Origin: Myxococcales bacterium
GTDB taxonomy: Bacteria; Myxococcota_A; Polyangia; Nannocystales; Nannocystaceae
Direction: 5' to 3'
DNA length: 64,000 nt
Assembly: GCA_020633335.1 (NCBI GenBank)
Contig: JACKDU010000005.1
Span: 619,830-683,829 of the forward strand
How positions within the stretch are numbered: position 1 is the first letter of the stretch; every line of letters starts with the position of its first letter. Shown here one piece after another: positions 63,268 to 64,000 of this stretch. Made by a program: the position numbers and the translations under genes. The notes under the pieces were generated by a model that saw nothing but the letters and a program-made list of their open reading frames with translations, was not told the origin of the DNA and made no database searches.

Positions 63268-63963
63268 CTACTCATGGAAGTAGACGCATGCGCAGGCAGA
63301 GACTAGACACTGCTCGATCACATGAGGAAAGACAATCCGGCCCGCAGACCAACCGTCGCCGACGAATTCGCCGATCACCAGTTCCGCAGCTCCAGCGACG
63401 AGCGCCTCCCACGCACGGCCCGGCACAACCTGCTCAAGGGTCTCAGGCTTGACCTGTATCGTCTTCACTTCCCCGCCAATGCCGTAACTCGCAACAGCCT
63501 GTGTGATCCGCGCGTCCCGCGGGTTGCCAGCGGGAGCGGTGACGATGATGTCGATAAATGCATGGTCGTCAGACTGCGCCGTGCGCATATGATCCATGTC
63601 GATCTCGACGTGTACTCCCGCGTCTTCCGCGTTTCCATACCGGCGAACCTTCGGCATCCACGTCCGATAGTTGTGGCCATGTGACTTGTGCTCCGTCGCT
63701 CTTCCTCCCTTCTTGTTCCAGCTACCGCCACCGAGATAGGACGGGAGCTTGGAGCTGTTGAACCACCACTTGTGTTTCAATAGGTCGACACAGTCACAGC
63801 GCGCCCGGCCACCTTCAATTGCCTCGAGCATGTCCCGCACTCGTCCTACGGTGACTGCCTCTGTCCGATCACTTGAGGCATGTGCGCTGGCAATCCGAGC
63901 GATCGCGGCCATGGCCTGCATCTCGTCCATGGACTCGAGTTCCATCTCGCTGTGTCCGCACAA
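63268..63963 (-). CDS. Unknown protein, possibly truncated by an IS3 copy
   Basis: 231 residues if a TTG at 63963 is used; an ATG at 63945 is an alternative. The frame stays open to the IS3 end at 63981 (adding VDVLLL), so the original N-terminus may have been cut off by that insertion. Lower GC than most of the window. Features: a CDC motif, KHKWWFNSSKLPSYLGGGSWN, then GVHVEIDMDHM and FIDIIVTAPAG, suggesting a mixed alpha/beta protein. The C-terminus CLVSACACVYF is Cys-rich. I do not recognise a family. Confidence 0.65.
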   Translation of the reverse strand: MCGHSEMELESMDEMQAMAAIARIASAHASSDRTEAVTVGRVRDMLEAIEGGRARCDCVDLLKHKWWFNSSKLPSYLGGGSWNKKGGRATEHKSHGHNYRTWMPKVRRYGNAEDAGVHVEIDMDHMRTAQSDDHAFIDIIVTAPAGNPRDARITQAVASYGIGGEVKTIQVKPETLEQVVPGRAWEALVAGAAELVIGEFVGDGWSAGRIVFPHVIEQCLVSACACVYFHE

Positions 63964-63981
63964 GAGCAGAACATCAACGAT

Positions 63982-64000
63982 TGGGATTGACCCGAAAAAA
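63982..64000 (-). mobile_element. End of a second IS3-family copy, continues outside window
   Basis: The final 19 bases are the exact reverse complement of 59151-59169, the right end of the IS3 element at 57897. The second copy therefore lies in the opposite orientation and extends beyond the window. Confidence 0.88.

Overview
The window is very GC-rich, densely packed bacterial chromosome. Genes lie on both strands with short gaps, and two convergent gene pairs share overlapping CTAG stops. Long Ser/Thr kinases with TPR or propeller C-termini, many lipoproteins, a C-factor-like SDR, ThyX and a SpoIIE-type partner-switching module point to a Gram-negative predator-like lineage, most likely Myxococcota (formerly Deltaproteobacteria). 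That assignment is an inference from gene content; there is no rRNA here to test it. I saw no tRNA, rRNA or CRISPR array.

Layout. 1-2.0 kb: a SpoIIE phosphatase (5' end outside the window), a histidine-kinase-like ATPase protein and a small STAS-like protein form a partner-switching operon. 2-10.4 kb: NCS1 transporter, TenA/PqqC-fold protein, methyltransferase, FKBP isomerase, haloalkane-dehalogenase-like hydrolase, lipoprotein, Rnl2-type RNA ligase and MBL-fold hydrolase. 10.4-15.1 kb: the most striking locus. Two translationally coupled radical SAM genes (the second fused to a PCMT-type methyltransferase) converge on a second coupled pair: a repeat peptide with six PxPCLxV units and an unknown 288-residue protein. 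This looks like a multicore peptide-modification (RiPP-like) system. 15.1-24.8 kb: PlsX, delta-9 desaturase, ThyX, ankyrin protein, acyl-CoA synthetase, a large AAA+ ATPase and a TonB-like protein, with a 10-bp periodic array between the last two. 24.9-26.7 kb: a compact acquired restriction-modification pair (Dam-type methylase plus HNH nuclease) of visibly lower GC. 26.8-41.7 kb: thioredoxin-like lipoprotein, GNAT, methyltransferase, phosphatases, FAD oxidase, HprK-related kinase, sulfide:quinone oxidoreductase, HTTM protein and CDF transporter. 41.78-41.96 kb: a candidate 180-nt structured RNA with promoter, perfect 24-bp stem and intrinsic terminator. 42.2-55.6 kb: two unknown proteins, a TPR kinase, PrfH, a 1195-residue NadE/2OG-oxygenase/NMNAT/PRTase fusion, an SDR-carotenoid oxygenase pair, an archaemetzincin lipoprotein and a MaoC-like protein.

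55.7-64 kb is an insertion-sequence hot spot. A second Ser/Thr kinase gene is split into three pieces by an IS3-family element (57897-59169, 3-bp duplication GAG) and an IS21-family element (59515-62462, 8-bp duplication). Removing both elements and one copy of each duplication restores one open frame of 931 codons. Both IS21 genes carry frameshifts. The last 19 bases of the window are the end of a second copy of the same IS3 element in the opposite orientation, which independently confirms its boundary.

Two regulatory-scale patterns cut across the genes. One is a family of short hairpins with core TGTCC-N4-GGACA or close variants, placed almost exactly at gene 3' ends. The other is a set of overlapping start/stop codons (GTGA or ATGA) that identifies the coupled operons.
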